DNA of 64,000 nt, taken from NCBI RefSeq assembly GCF_014207955.1, contig NZ_JACHLK010000016.1, positions 62,001-126,000 on the forward strand. Direction: 5' to 3'. Both the position numbers and the translations under genes were made by a program. Shown piece after piece: positions 55,669-64,000 of the stretch. Source of the stretch: Acidovorax soli (GTDB taxonomy: Bacteria; Pseudomonadota; Gammaproteobacteria; Burkholderiales; Burkholderiaceae_C). Each line of letters opens with the position of its first letter. The stretch's first letter is position 1. Below the pieces are notes generated by a model. The model was not told where the DNA came from, did no database searches, and worked only from the letters and a program-made list of their open reading frames with translations.

Positions 55669-56184
55669 ATGAAGTCTCTCAAGTACCTGGCCCTCGCCGC
55701 CGTGGTGGTGCTCGCCCTGGGCCTGGCCATGCCGGAACGCATCCGCATCCCCGTGGCCGGGGCCAGCACGCGGGACTGGAATGCCCGCTCCTTCTGGTTC
55801 GAGCCCTGGGGCAGCTCGGGCGTGCACAAGGGCATCGATATCTTCGGCAAGCTGGGCACACCCGTGCTCAGCACCACCGATGGCATCGTGCTCTTCACAG
55901 GCGAGATCGCCAAGGGCGGCAAGGTGGTGCTGGTGCTCGGGCCGCGCTGGCGCGTGCACTACTTCGCGCACCTGGACCGCATCACCACCCAGGTGCTGGC
56001 GCCGGTGGCCTCGGGCAGCGCCATCGGCACGGTGGGCGCCAGCGGCAATGCACAGGGCAAGCCGCCGCACCTGCACTATTCCATCGTGCGACTATTGCCC
56101 GCGCCGTGGAAGATCGACGGGGCGCCCCAGGGGTACAAGAAGGCCTTCTTCATCGACCCCAGCGCGTACCTGCAGGAGCCGTGA
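55669..56184 (+). CDS. M23-family peptidoglycan endopeptidase (LytM domain)
   Basis: This 171-residue protein has an N-terminal hydrophobic segment (signal or anchor) and a LytM domain with the zinc ligands HKGID (HxxxD) and HLHY (HxH), both intact, so it should cleave peptidoglycan cross-links in the periplasm. It is short for the family and lacks a coiled-coil or LysM domain. It is encoded 82 bp after the AsmA gene. Confidence 0.93.
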   Translation: MKSLKYLALAAVVVLALGLAMPERIRIPVAGASTRDWNARSFWFEPWGSSGVHKGIDIFGKLGTPVLSTTDGIVLFTGEIAKGGKVVLVLGPRWRVHYFAHLDRITTQVLAPVASGSAIGTVGASGNAQGKPPHLHYSIVRLLPAPWKIDGAPQGYKKAFFIDPSAYLQEP

Positions 56185-56196
56185 GACCACCCGCTT

Positions 56197-59100
56197 TCAA
56201 TGGAAGTCACGACTACCATCCAGCGCCCCGGCCATGCGGCCGAGCAACGGCGTCAGGTCCTTGAAGCGCTGGGCCACCAGGTGGCGCACCACAAAGGCTT
56301 CCCCGGGACCCGCGGCTGCCCCTTTTTCCCCATCCTCGCCATGCCGGCTGCACTGCCACAGGCCCTGCACGGCCAGCAGGCGTGAACGCAGGATGGCGTC
56401 GCGCCACTGCTCCACCATGGCGGGCCAGACGATGACGTTGACGGGGCCGGTCTCGTCCTCCAGCGTCACGAACATGGTGCCCTTGGCCGAGCCGGGCCGC
56501 TGGCGCACGGTGACGATGCCGCAGGCACGCACCAGCCGGCCATCGGGCACGGTGCGCAGTTGCAGCGCGGTGAGCAGGCGCCAGCGATCGAGCCGGCCGC
56601 GCAGCAGCGCCAGCGGGTGGCGGCGCAGGGTCAGGCCGGTGGCCGCATAGTCGAACAAAATCTCCTCGCCCTCGGGCGCTTCGGGCAGTTGCAGCGGGGC
56701 CTCGTTCACTGGCACGTCGCGCAGCAGGATGGGGGCGGCATGCTGGGCAGACGCATCCCACATCTGCTGGCGCCGGTGGCCTGACAGGCTGGCCAGCGCA
56801 TCGGCCGCGGCCAGCACCTGCATGTCCTGCTGGTTCAGGCGCGCGCGCAGGGCCAGGTCTTCGGTGCTGGCAAAGGGACCTCCCTGCGCACGGGCTGCGA
56901 CCAGGCGCTCGGCCGCGCCCCGCTCCAAACTGCCGACCAAGCACAGGCCCAGGCGCACCGCGGGCTGGGGCAAGGGCGGCACAGGCAGGCCCTTGTCGGG
57001 CCGCAGCATCTCGGGCGTGCCTTCCAGCGTGCAGTCCAGGTCGCTGCGGGTGACGTCGATGGGCAGCACGCGCACACCGTGGCGGCGCGCGTCCTGCACC
57101 AGTTGCGAGGCGGTGTAGAAACCCATGGGCAGCGAATTGAGCAGCGCCGTAAGAAAGCAGGCAGGTTCATGGCACTTGAGCCAGCTGCTGCTGTAGGCCA
57201 GCAGGGCAAAGCTGTAGGCATGGCTTTCGGGGAAGCCATATTCGCCGAAGCCCAGCATCTGCTTGAAAACGCGCTTGGCAAACTCGGGCTTGTAGTCATT
57301 GTCCACCATGCCATCGATAAGCCGCTTCTCGAAGTGGTGCACCCCGCCCGTTCGTTTCCACGCGGCCATGGACCGGCGCAGCGCATCCGCTTCCGACGCG
57401 GAAAACTTGGCAGCGATCATCGCGATCTGCATCACCTGCTCCTGGAAGATCGGAATACCCAAGGTCCGCTTGAGCGCTTCTTCCAGTTCCTTCTTCTCAA
57501 GCACCAGCGACTCGCCCTTGCGCTGCCGCTCGCGCGCTTGCAGATACGGGTGCACCATCCCACCCTGGATAGGCCCAGGTCGCACGATGGCGACCTCCAC
57601 GACCAGGTCATAGAACTTGCGCGGCCGCAGGCGCGGCAGCATGCTCATCTGGGCCCGGCTTTCGATCTGGAACACGCCTACGGTGTCGGCGGCGCAGATC
57701 ATGTCGTAGGTGGCAGGGTCCTTGTCCGGAATCTGGGCAAGGGCCCAACGCTCTCCGCGCAGTCCTGCACGCAGGTCCAGGCAGCGGCGCAAGGCGCTCA
57801 GCATGCCAAGGGCCAGAACATCCACCTTCATCAGATGCATTTCATCCAGGTCGTCCTTGTCCCACTGGATGATGGAGCGGTCCACCATGGCCGCGTTTTC
57901 CACCGGCACGATGCGCGTGAGCAACCCCTGCGTAAGCACAAATCCGCCCACATGCTGGCTCAGGTGGCGCGGAAAGCCCTTGAGTTGCCCAGACAGTTGT
58001 AGCCACAACTCTGCAGTGTGCAGGCTCAAGTGTTCGCCCATGTCCTGCGCCATTTCTTGCAGGCGATGCGCTGCGAATTCCTCATCGAACCAGTGGTGGT
58101 CTTTCGCGAAGGAATCAACCAGCGCCGCAGGCACGCCCAGCGCCTTGCCCACGTCGCGCAGCACGCTGCGAGTGCGGTAGGTGGTGACCACGGCAGCAAT
58201 GGCGGCGCGGTTGCGACCGTATTTGTCGTAGACGTACTGGATCACCTCCTCGCGCCGGTCGTGCTCGAAATCCACGTCGATATCGGGCGGCTCCTTGCGC
58301 TCCTTGCTGATGAAACGCTCGAACAGCAGGTCGCTGCGTTGAGGGTCCACCGCAGTGATGCCCAGGCAGTAGCAGACGGCCGAGTTGGCGGCTGAACCAC
58401 GGCCCTGGCAGAGAATTCTCTTGCTGCGCGCAAAGCGGACGATGTCGTGCACAGTAAGAAAGTACATCTCGTACTTGCACTCGGCGATCAGCGCGAGTTC
58501 ACGCCTGATCTGCCTTTTCACCTTTTTGGGTATCTTTTTGCGATAGCGGCCTTGGGCCCCTCTCCAGGTCAACGCAGCCAGTCCCCGTGCAGGGGTCATC
58601 CCCTCAGGCACGGCCTCCAGTGGGTACTGGTACTTGATCTCATCAAGGCTGAAGGTGCAGCGCGCCGCGATCTCCAACGTGGCCGCAAGCAGTTCTGGCG
58701 GGTAGATGCCAGCCAGGCGCACGCGCTGGCGCAAATGGCGCTCCGCATTGGGCTGCAGCGCAAAACCGCATTCGGCCACGGTGCAGCCCTGGCGCACGGC
58801 AGTGATCACGTCCTGCAGCGGCTTGTGCGAACGCCGATGCATGTGCACATCGCCCGCAGCCACCAGGGGCACACCGGTCTGGCGCGATACCTGCTGCAGC
58901 GTGGCCAGCCACAGGTCGTCGTCGGGGCCGAGCAGCAGCTCCACACCCAGCCAGAAACGCTGGCCGAAGTGGGCCAGCGCCTCTTGCACGCAGGCCAGCA
59001 GCGCGCTGGTGTCCATGGCATGCTGCACGCTGCGGTCCGGCATAAGCAGCAGCTCGCAGTCCTGCAACCGGGCCACGTCGGACACGGGGCCCAGCTCGTA

Positions 59101-59463
59101 GGTGCCTTTGGGGGCGGTGCGACGTGCAGCGCTGATGAACTCGCACAGGTTGCCCCAGCCCTCGACATTGCGCGGCAATGCAATCAGCCGGAATCCGGGA
59201 TAGGCGAACTCGCTGCCCGGTATGAACTGCAGGCCCAACGCCTTGGCCGGGCCGTGGGCGCGCACCACGCCAGCGACCGAGCATTCATCCGTCAGCGCCA
59301 GAGCGCGGTAACCCAACTGGGCCGCACGCGCCACCAGGTCCTGGGGCTGCGAGGCGCCGCGCTGGAAGCTGAAGTTGGAGATGCAGTGCAGCTCGGCATA
59401 GTCCGGCAGCGCCAGCGATGGGGCGGGTATGGCCGACGCGCGATCAGGAATGGTGTGGGTCAT
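56197..59463 (-). CDS. dnaE2: Error-prone DNA polymerase III alpha subunit (ImuC/DnaE2)
   Basis: This 1,088-residue C-family polymerase begins with a PHP domain (AELHCISNFSFQRGASQP). The palm is identified by PPDIDVDFEH, with catalytic aspartates Asp394, Asp396 and perhaps Asp398. The OB-fold near the C-terminus includes RACGIVTVRQRPGSAKGTMF. With ImuA and ImuB it forms the mutasome that bypasses DNA lesions after SOS induction, raising mutation rates. It is the last gene of the imuA-imuB-dnaE2 cassette, 12 bp after imuB. ATG 59463 fits the family start. Confidence 0.97.
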   Translation of the reverse strand: MTHTIPDRASAIPAPSLALPDYAELHCISNFSFQRGASQPQDLVARAAQLGYRALALTDECSVAGVVRAHGPAKALGLQFIPGSEFAYPGFRLIALPRNVEGWGNLCEFISAARRTAPKGTYELGPVSDVARLQDCELLLMPDRSVQHAMDTSALLACVQEALAHFGQRFWLGVELLLGPDDDLWLATLQQVSRQTGVPLVAAGDVHMHRRSHKPLQDVITAVRQGCTVAECGFALQPNAERHLRQRVRLAGIYPPELLAATLEIAARCTFSLDEIKYQYPLEAVPEGMTPARGLAALTWRGAQGRYRKKIPKKVKRQIRRELALIAECKYEMYFLTVHDIVRFARSKRILCQGRGSAANSAVCYCLGITAVDPQRSDLLFERFISKERKEPPDIDVDFEHDRREEVIQYVYDKYGRNRAAIAAVVTTYRTRSVLRDVGKALGVPAALVDSFAKDHHWFDEEFAAHRLQEMAQDMGEHLSLHTAELWLQLSGQLKGFPRHLSQHVGGFVLTQGLLTRIVPVENAAMVDRSIIQWDKDDLDEMHLMKVDVLALGMLSALRRCLDLRAGLRGERWALAQIPDKDPATYDMICAADTVGVFQIESRAQMSMLPRLRPRKFYDLVVEVAIVRPGPIQGGMVHPYLQARERQRKGESLVLEKKELEEALKRTLGIPIFQEQVMQIAMIAAKFSASEADALRRSMAAWKRTGGVHHFEKRLIDGMVDNDYKPEFAKRVFKQMLGFGEYGFPESHAYSFALLAYSSSWLKCHEPACFLTALLNSLPMGFYTASQLVQDARRHGVRVLPIDVTRSDLDCTLEGTPEMLRPDKGLPVPPLPQPAVRLGLCLVGSLERGAAERLVAARAQGGPFASTEDLALRARLNQQDMQVLAAADALASLSGHRRQQMWDASAQHAAPILLRDVPVNEAPLQLPEAPEGEEILFDYAATGLTLRRHPLALLRGRLDRWRLLTALQLRTVPDGRLVRACGIVTVRQRPGSAKGTMFVTLEDETGPVNVIVWPAMVEQWRDAILRSRLLAVQGLWQCSRHGEDGEKGAAAGPGEAFVVRHLVAQRFKDLTPLLGRMAGALDGSRDFH

Positions 59464-59475
59464 TGCACGGACCTC

Positions 59476-60957
59476 TCACGCGTACAGGCCCTGCAGGAAC
59501 CAGCGGTCCCGCGACGCCCCGGCAGGCGCATGCGCCAAGCGCTCACGAAAGATCCAGACACGGCCGGCCCCAGGGCTCAGGGCCACGAAATAATCGCGCT
59601 GCACCAGGCCACTGCGCTCGCCAGGCCCGTTCTCGTCGGCCTCTGGTTTGCTGCCTCCCTCCTCCCACCAGGCCGCATCAAACCGGTGCGGCCCAGCCAG
59701 CAGGCCCAAATGCCCCTGGTAGCACGGCCGGTGGCCCTGCATGGCCAGGCGCTGCGGCGTGCGCAGCAGCCAGGTGGGCCACAGCACGGCCTCGGGTGCG
59801 TGCTCTCCCTGCTGCACCTTCGATGCAGGCACCGGGCCTGCACCGGCCATGGGCTGCCAGCGCTGCATGCATTCGGGCCGGTGGTCCGCCAGCAAGGTGA
59901 CGGACTGCACCGCATCCGCGCCCAGGCGGGCCGACAGGCGCTCGACCAGTTGGTGCCAGGCCTCACCCTCCTGGTCCCCGGCGGCCGACGACCCGTCGGG
60001 CGGCAGCAGGTGGGCGCTGGCATGCGGCAGGGGCGCGGTCTCCAGCGCGCGCAGCGTGATCTGGTTGGCGGGCGCGGCCAGGGGTGTGCGCGCCAGGTTC
60101 TCGGCCAGCAGGCGGCGCAGATGGGCCAGTTCGTGCGTCGGCTGGGCCGTGCGCACAGGCAAGGCATGCCAGGGGGCGATGGCCACGCCATCCACCCGGC
60201 GCAGGTCGTGGCGCCAGGCCAGCTCCAGCGCCAGCACGCCCTGCTGGCGCGCCTGCAGCCAGGCCTGCAGGGCCGACAGCAGGCGGCTGGCCGACCACAG
60301 CAGCGCATCGGCCGAGGTGGCCAGCGCGGGCAGTTCGGCCGTCAGCTCGAAGCGCTCGGGCAGCTCCACCCAGGTGTGGTTGTGCGCGATGTGGCCGTAG
60401 GCCCGGTCCAGCGCCAGCAGCACGGCCGCCCCCAGCCGCCGGGCCACGCCATCGCGCGGCAGCGCGCGCAAAGCCCCCCAGGTGCGACAGCCCATGCGCG
60501 CCAGGCTGGGCAGGTGCGGGTGCAAGGCCGTCAGCGTGTGCAGCGGCAGGCCATCGGGCAGGTGCCGGGGCACGGGCTGCCCCGCCAGGCGCAGGCGCAG
60601 CAGGGCCAGGGCCTGCAGTGAGGTGGGGGCTTGGGCAAAGGGTGTGGGCTGCGTGCCGCAAGCGGATGGCTCTGGCGATGGGGCGACCGCATCCACCAAC
60701 CAGGGCGGACTGCGCAGCTGCAACTGCGCCAGCAGGGCTTCGCGCCCGCCCCACAGGCGCTCGGTGGCGGACACTTCGAGCAGCAAAGCCTCGTCCTCCA
60801 CCCGCGCCACGCGCGGGGTGAACTGCAGCGCCCACCAGTGTTCGTGCGGCGCCTGCGGCAAGGGCTGGCGCGGCCCGGCAGCGGCCGGCGCGGCGCGGCC
60901 AGGATGGGGCCCTTCGTCAGTGGGGGTGGGCGGCAACGGCCATGCGATCCAGTGCAT
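59476..60957 (-). CDS. imuB: ImuB, Y-family polymerase-like mutasome subunit
   Basis: This 493-residue protein has the Y-family-like core WWALQFTPRVARVEDEALLL and EVSATERLWGG, then helix-hairpin-helix and little-finger regions. ImuB is catalytically inactive and links ImuA and DnaE2 to the beta clamp. Here LQFTPRV occurs already near residue 45, so the usual N-terminal palm segment is shortened and replaced by a Pro/Ala-rich stretch. Start 60957 (MHWIAWPLPP) overlaps imuA by 41 bp, with coupled translation likely. The C-terminal tail ends RDRWFLQGLYA. Confidence 0.9.
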   Translation of the reverse strand: MHWIAWPLPPTPTDEGPHPGRAAPAAAGPRQPLPQAPHEHWWALQFTPRVARVEDEALLLEVSATERLWGGREALLAQLQLRSPPWLVDAVAPSPEPSACGTQPTPFAQAPTSLQALALLRLRLAGQPVPRHLPDGLPLHTLTALHPHLPSLARMGCRTWGALRALPRDGVARRLGAAVLLALDRAYGHIAHNHTWVELPERFELTAELPALATSADALLWSASRLLSALQAWLQARQQGVLALELAWRHDLRRVDGVAIAPWHALPVRTAQPTHELAHLRRLLAENLARTPLAAPANQITLRALETAPLPHASAHLLPPDGSSAAGDQEGEAWHQLVERLSARLGADAVQSVTLLADHRPECMQRWQPMAGAGPVPASKVQQGEHAPEAVLWPTWLLRTPQRLAMQGHRPCYQGHLGLLAGPHRFDAAWWEEGGSKPEADENGPGERSGLVQRDYFVALSPGAGRVWIFRERLAHAPAGASRDRWFLQGLYA

Positions 60958-61762
60958 GCAGCACACCTCCTGCAGGCAGGCGATCCAGCCAGGCCGCCAC
61001 TGGCAGTACGACGGCAGGCCGCGCTGGCTGTTGCGGCTGCGGCGACGGCAGCGCACGCCGCCCCTGTCCACGCGCCGCCGATGCAGCCAGCACCCGGGCC
61101 AGCGCCGCGTTGCTGGCCGGCAGCACCAGGGGCTGCTCCATGGGCGGGCCACGGCGCTTGAGTACCTGCACCTGCAGCTCGGCGCCACCCGATGCGGCCA
61201 CCGCCTCGACCCACAGCCGCAGCGGCGCAGGCGATGCCTGCTGGCGCACCTTGGCCGAGCGAAACACCCACAGCAACTGCCCCATCTGCGCGGCCGCCAG
61301 TTGCAGCCGCCGCAGCGACTCGGGTGCGGCCTGTGGCAACCAGGCCAGCACCGCCTGCACATCGCGGCAGCGCAGGGCCTGCTCGGCCGCCCAGAGCGCC
61401 TGCGCTGCAGAGGCGGCCTGCACGCGGCACAGCCGCGCTGCATCCAGCCCGCCCGCGCGCAAGGCGGGGGCAAAGGGTTCATAGGGCGGTGCCACCAGCA
61501 CCACGGCCCCTGGCCGTGCAGCCGTGGCCTGGGCCAGGGCTGGCAGCACCAGTTGCCACACATGCAGGCCCGTGGCCGGCTGGAGCACTTCCGTCATGGC
61601 CCCCAGGGGCCAACCCCCGCCGGGCAACTGCGCATCGAGCCCGGCATGCCCCGTGGCCTGCACCCGCGTTGCGGTGGATGTGCCCAATTGGTCGGCCAGC
61701 CACACGCCTGCCAGCCGGGGCGGGGCACCGGCGGGAACGGAACGGAGGGGGACGGCGGACAT
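60917..61762 (-). CDS. imuA: ImuA, RecA-like mutasome subunit
   Basis: This 281-residue ImuA-family protein is related to RecA and SulA but lacks a good Walker A (LPGGGWPLGAMTE holds the equivalent position). ImuA is required with ImuB and DnaE2 for SOS mutagenesis and modulates RecA. It is the first gene of the cassette, with a LexA box about 110 bp upstream on the same strand. The C-terminal 14 codons overlap imuB in another frame. ATG 61762 is the only good start near the fold. Confidence 0.9.
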   Translation of the reverse strand: MSAVPLRSVPAGAPPRLAGVWLADQLGTSTATRVQATGHAGLDAQLPGGGWPLGAMTEVLQPATGLHVWQLVLPALAQATAARPGAVVLVAPPYEPFAPALRAGGLDAARLCRVQAASAAQALWAAEQALRCRDVQAVLAWLPQAAPESLRRLQLAAAQMGQLLWVFRSAKVRQQASPAPLRLWVEAVAASGGAELQVQVLKRRGPPMEQPLVLPASNAALARVLAASAARGQGRRALPSPQPQQPARPAVVLPVAAWLDRLPAGGVLHALDRMAVAAHPH

Positions 61763-61870
61763 GAGCGAGGCAACCCGGGATGGACATGCACAGGGTCAGG
61801 CACAAAGGTGCGGCTTGCGCACCCAACCTCGGGGCATCCTGCGCAGCAGGGCTGGGGGGGCGATGAAATA

Positions 61871-61886
61871 CTGTATTTTCATACAG
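61871..61886 (-). promoter_or_regulatory. LexA-binding SOS box of the mutasome cassette
   Basis: CTGTATTTTCATACAG matches the SOS-box core CTG-N10-CAG with extended CTGT/ACAG, and it is flanked by TA and TTA as in strong boxes. It lies about 110 bp before imuA. No other gene starts close by on either strand, so imuA-imuB-dnaE2 is the target. Confidence 0.9.
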
Positions 61887-61984
61887 TTATCGTACCCCTA
61901 TTCCGCTGCCCGCGGCTGCTTTTCAGAGCATTCCTGCGGGGCATTGGCCGCCATGCCCAAAAAAGGGGGCGCCGTTGGCCATGG

Positions 61985-62015
61985 GCCAAAAGAAAAGGCC
62001 TGCGCAGTGCAGGCC
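61985..62015 (-). terminator. Second terminator after tRNA-Pro
   Basis: On the minus strand GGCCTGC and GCAGGCC (61997-62003 and 62009-62015) form a 7-bp stem with a five-base loop, followed by TTTTCTTTT. It is downstream of the stronger terminator at 62021-62057 and would catch read-through. Confidence 0.7.
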
Positions 62016-62020
62016 CCGAA

Positions 62021-62057
62021 ATGACAAAAGGCCTGCAGAATTGCTTCTGCAGGCCTT
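62021..62057 (-). terminator. Main terminator after tRNA-Pro
   Basis: A perfect 13-bp stem, AAGGCCTGCAGAA (62028-62040) with TTCTGCAGGCCTT (62045-62057), has a four-base loop and is followed on the minus strand by TTTTGTC. It begins nine bases after the tRNA 3' end. Confidence 0.92.
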
Positions 62058-62065
62058 GCCAATAA

Positions 62066-62142
62066 TGGTCGGAGCGGCGGGATTCGAACTCGCGACCCTC
62101 TGCTCCCAAAGCAGATGCGCTACCAGGCTGCGCTACGCTCCG
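62066..62142 (-). tRNA. tRNA-Pro (anticodon UGG)
   Basis: A 77-nt cloverleaf on the minus strand starts CGGAGCG and ends in CGCTCCG-A-CCA with encoded CCA. The anticodon stem TCTGC/GCAGA encloses TTTGGGA with anticodon TGG, and the T arm is GCGAG-TTCGAAT-CCCGC-like. It is followed by two tandem intrinsic terminators. Confidence 0.97.
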
Positions 62143-62389
62143 ACAGCTCGTATTCTAACCCGGGAAATTTCGGGTTCTGGCCAAATGCGCGCTTTTTTTG
62201 AATTTTTTGCAGCGACTGCACCGGACCAGGGTTCCATCGGCAGTGCTGTCCTGCATCCAGGGGCGATGCAGACTGCGCGATGGGGCAAACTCAACCAACT
62301 CTCTTTTTACGACAACACTGCGCAGCGCCGGGCCAGCGATCTGCGCGGGCAGCAAGCACATGTGCTGCGGCCCGATGGCATGCCCGCCT
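62143..62389. other. Spacer between infA and tRNA-Pro
   Basis: This 247-bp stretch lies between the infA stop and the tRNA-Pro 5' end on the same strand. It includes a T-rich stretch near 62190-62215 (GCTTTTTTTGAATTTTTTG on the plus strand). No gene with recognisable features is present. The tRNA promoter is expected just upstream of 62142, but no clear hexamers were picked out. Confidence 0.5.
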
Positions 62390-62638
62390 TCAGCGGCTGG
62401 TCGGGCCTGGGCCACGGCCGGCCAGGTGGCGGAAGGTGATGCGGCCCTTGGTCAGGTCGTAGGGCGACATTTCCAGCGAGACCTTGTCGCCCGCCAGGAT
62501 GCGGATGTGGTGCTTGCGCATCTTGCCGCCGGTGTAGGCAATCAGCTGGTGACCGTTGTCCAGCGTCACGCGAAAGCGCGAGTCGGGCAACACTTCGGTC
62601 ACGGAGCCTTGCATTTCAATCAGTTCTTCTTTGGCCAT
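62390..62638 (-). CDS. infA: Translation initiation factor IF-1
   Basis: This 82-residue OB-fold protein with [13 protein letters not shown] and [11 protein letters not shown] binds the 30S A site during initiation. It is about ten residues longer than E. coli IF-1, with the C-terminal tail [11 protein letters not shown] in place of a short SR end. The sequence is the form typically found as a separate infA copy in Burkholderiales, outside the ribosomal protein operon; that location is the usual finding, not shown here. ATG 62638 is preferred to one six codons upstream because it restores the canonical MAKE start. Confidence 0.95.
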   Translation of the reverse strand: MAKEELIEMQGSVTEVLPDSRFRVTLDNGHQLIAYTGGKMRKHHIRILAGDKVSLEMSPYDLTKGRITFRHLAGRGPGPTSR

Positions 62639-62915
62639 GTTCTCTTGTCTTTTCAAAAATCAAAAAATCTGGTGATCGGCACCTGAACGCTGGGGGCATC
62701 CACCACGGCCGATGCAGCGTGGTCGGGCTCGACACACGGTGCGTTGCGGGCGGTGGGAGTCGCTGCACCCGGGGCGCAGATCAGGCAGAGGGCCGGGGAG
62801 ACGGCTTCAATGGACAGGCAGAGCGCTGTGCAGAGCCTGTCGATTGTACCGCGATGTACCCGCCCTTGCCTATGGCGCAGGCGCCGCAGTGTCGCGGCGC
62901 GGCACCAGGGGGCCG
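62639..62915. other. Spacer between the HPP-CBS gene and infA
   Basis: This 277-bp region shows no convincing gene. Close to infA, on the minus strand, is an AT-rich stretch (ATTTTTTGATTTTTGAAAAG) followed by AAGAGA, which serves as promoter/ribosome-site region. Nothing else was recognised. Confidence 0.5.
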
Positions 62916-64000
62916 TCAGGCCGCGGGATCCCGGCCCTGCACGGCCACTTCCAGCGTGCGCACCAGGTCGGTCTGGGTGATGATGCCCACCAGATGCCCG
63001 CCCTCGTCGACGATGGGGATGTGGTGGTGCCCGCCCTGCGAGAACAGCGGCACCAGGTCCATGGCGTGCTGGGCCACGCGCGCCACCTGCACAGGGTGCG
63101 ACATGATCTCGCCCACGCGGGACGGCTGGCCGCCGCGGCCCTTGACGAGGGCGCGCAGGCGCTGGCCCAGGCCTTCGTGCAGGTCGAGGTTGGCCAGGCG
63201 CATGAAGTCGGCCACCGTGACAATGCCCACCACCTGCCGATCCGCATCCACCACGGGCAGGGCCTTGATCTTCTCCAGGCGCATCAAGGTCCATGCCTCC
63301 TTGAGCGACACCCCCTGCTCCACCGCCATGGCCGGCCGGGACATGATGTCCACGCAGCGCACATCGCCCAGCGTGCGCTGGAAGGCGGCACGGCCCGCCA
63401 GCTCCAGCAGCCCCTCCAGGTCGGCGCGGCTCACATCCAGCACCTGGTTGTAGTGCGCGAGGGCCGCATCCACGTCCGATGCCGCAAAAGCCCCCTTGGC
63501 CACGGCCGTGCGCGCCGGCGACTGCTGCGGGTGCGGGTAGCGGCGCCCGGTCAGGCTGTTGTAGACCACCCCCGCCAGCAGCAGCACCAGCACGTTGAAG
63601 AGGACCGGAAACACCGCCAGGTGCAGGCCATCGCTGGCCGTCAGCACCACGTACAGCGCCATGGAACCGCCGGGCGGGTGCAGGCAGCGCAGTGGCACCA
63701 TGAGCGCAATGGCCAGGCCCACGGCCAGCGCGCCCGCCACGGCCGGGTCGGGCACCAGCGCGGCACACCCGGCCCCCACCAGGGCCGACAGGGTGCTGCC
63801 GCCCAGCACCGGCCAGGGCTGGGCCAGCGGGCTCGAGGGCATGCCAAACACCAGCACGGCGCTGGCGCCCAGCGCGCCCAGCATCCAGGGCCCATGGGCA
63901 TGGCCTCCACCCACCCACCAGCGGCTGAGCACTGCCGTCAGGAAGATGCCCAGCACCGCCCCCACGATGAAGCGCAGATGCTCGCGGCCATCGATACCCA
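62916..64000 (-). CDS. HPP-family membrane protein with two CBS domains (5' end outside window)
   Basis: The reading frame stays open to the right edge and continues into GREHLRFIVGAVLGIF, which fits the start of HPP-family proteins, so the gene is partial; an internal GTG at 63965 is not the real start. The N-terminal half has about four membrane helices, with LHPPGGSMALYVVL the HPP signature. The C-terminal half holds two CBS domains (VDIMSRPAMAVEQGVSLKEA and VGEIMSHPVQVARVAQHAMD) that bind adenylates. HPP proteins with CBS domains are implicated in nitrite or anion transport in some lineages; the substrate here is unknown. Confidence 0.9.
   Translation of the reverse strand, partial: GIDGREHLRFIVGAVLGIFLTAVLSRWWVGGGHAHGPWMLGALGASAVLVFGMPSSPLAQPWPVLGGSTLSALVGAGCAALVPDPAVAGALAVGLAIALMVPLRCLHPPGGSMALYVVLTASDGLHLAVFPVLFNVLVLLLAGVVYNSLTGRRYPHPQQSPARTAVAKGAFAASDVDAALAHYNQVLDVSRADLEGLLELAGRAAFQRTLGDVRCVDIMSRPAMAVEQGVSLKEAWTLMRLEKIKALPVVDADRQVVGIVTVADFMRLANLDLHEGLGQRLRALVKGRGGQPSRVGEIMSHPVQVARVAQHAMDLVPLFSQGGHHHIPIVDEGGHLVGIITQTDLVRTLEVAVQGRDPAA

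Noticed and set aside
60917-60957. Frameshift suspected where imuA and imuB overlap by 41 bp.
   Set aside because: Both proteins have sensible ends and starts; overlapping imuA/imuB is compatible with translational coupling.
62198-62686. A plus-strand open frame of 162 codons crossing infA.
   Set aside because: It is mostly antisense to infA, has no recognisable domain and no ribosome site.

Overview
The window is GC-rich (roughly two thirds G+C by eye), densely coding DNA from a betaproteobacterium. The family set suggests Comamonadaceae, close to Acidovorax or Delftia: a Bug-type solute receptor, an imuA-imuB-dnaE2 mutasome cassette, a second-type infA, TRAP and polyamine-type ABC transporters next to catabolic genes, and MocR, FCD-GntR and YafY regulators. 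This placement is inference from gene families, not from a marker-gene search. Two tRNA genes (Gly-CCC and Pro-UGG) are present; no rRNA, CRISPR array or intact insertion sequence was seen.

Layout. 1-4.4 kb: the 3' end of a GGDEF diguanylate cyclase, a hairpin-rich convergent spacer, a secreted alpha/beta hydrolase and alaS. 4.9-14.7 kb: a 4-hydroxyproline catabolic cluster, with a DHDPS-family deaminase, an orphan LivJ-like receptor, hydroxyproline 2-epimerase, a three-subunit D-hydroxyproline dehydrogenase, a DctQMP TRAP transporter, a MITE-like element and an FCD-GntR regulator. 14.7-24.7 kb: an unknown protein, then a GABA/polyamine module (divergent MocR regulator, gabT, ABC transporter, gabD). 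24.8-30.4 kb: a tandem pair of four-cysteine secreted proteins, an apparently circularly permuted ROK-type kinase, a YeeE/TsuA transporter, a periplasmic rhodanese and a secreted esterase.

30.5-38.7 kb: AraC regulator, DJ-1 protein, ribbon-helix-helix protein with a promoter/operator, tRNA-Gly, a CesT-like type III chaperone with a 1,095-residue partner carrying a papain-like Gln/Cys motif, and a chemoreceptor next to an FNR/ANR-like box. 38.7-50.4 kb: an unassigned acyl-CoA catabolic cluster, with an FAH-family hydratase, GST, Bug receptor, two crotonases, a CaiB-type CoA-transferase and an Fe/organic-acid-type ABC transporter, facing a quinone reductase, a GST and a GntR regulator across a palindrome-rich promoter. 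50.4-64 kb: RluA synthase, LysE exporter, YafY regulator, AsmA protein, M23 peptidase, the LexA-controlled imuA-imuB-dnaE2 cassette, tRNA-Pro, infA and an HPP-CBS membrane protein cut by the right edge.

How it fits together. Hydroxyproline and GABA are both plentiful in plant tissue, and a chaperone/effector-like pair lies in the same window, so a plant- or eukaryote-associated lifestyle is a reasonable inference. The two most novel-looking items are the gene at 25705-26865, whose ROK motifs run in circularly permuted order with the zinc-motif cysteines replaced, and the chaperone-partner pair at 32642-36448.
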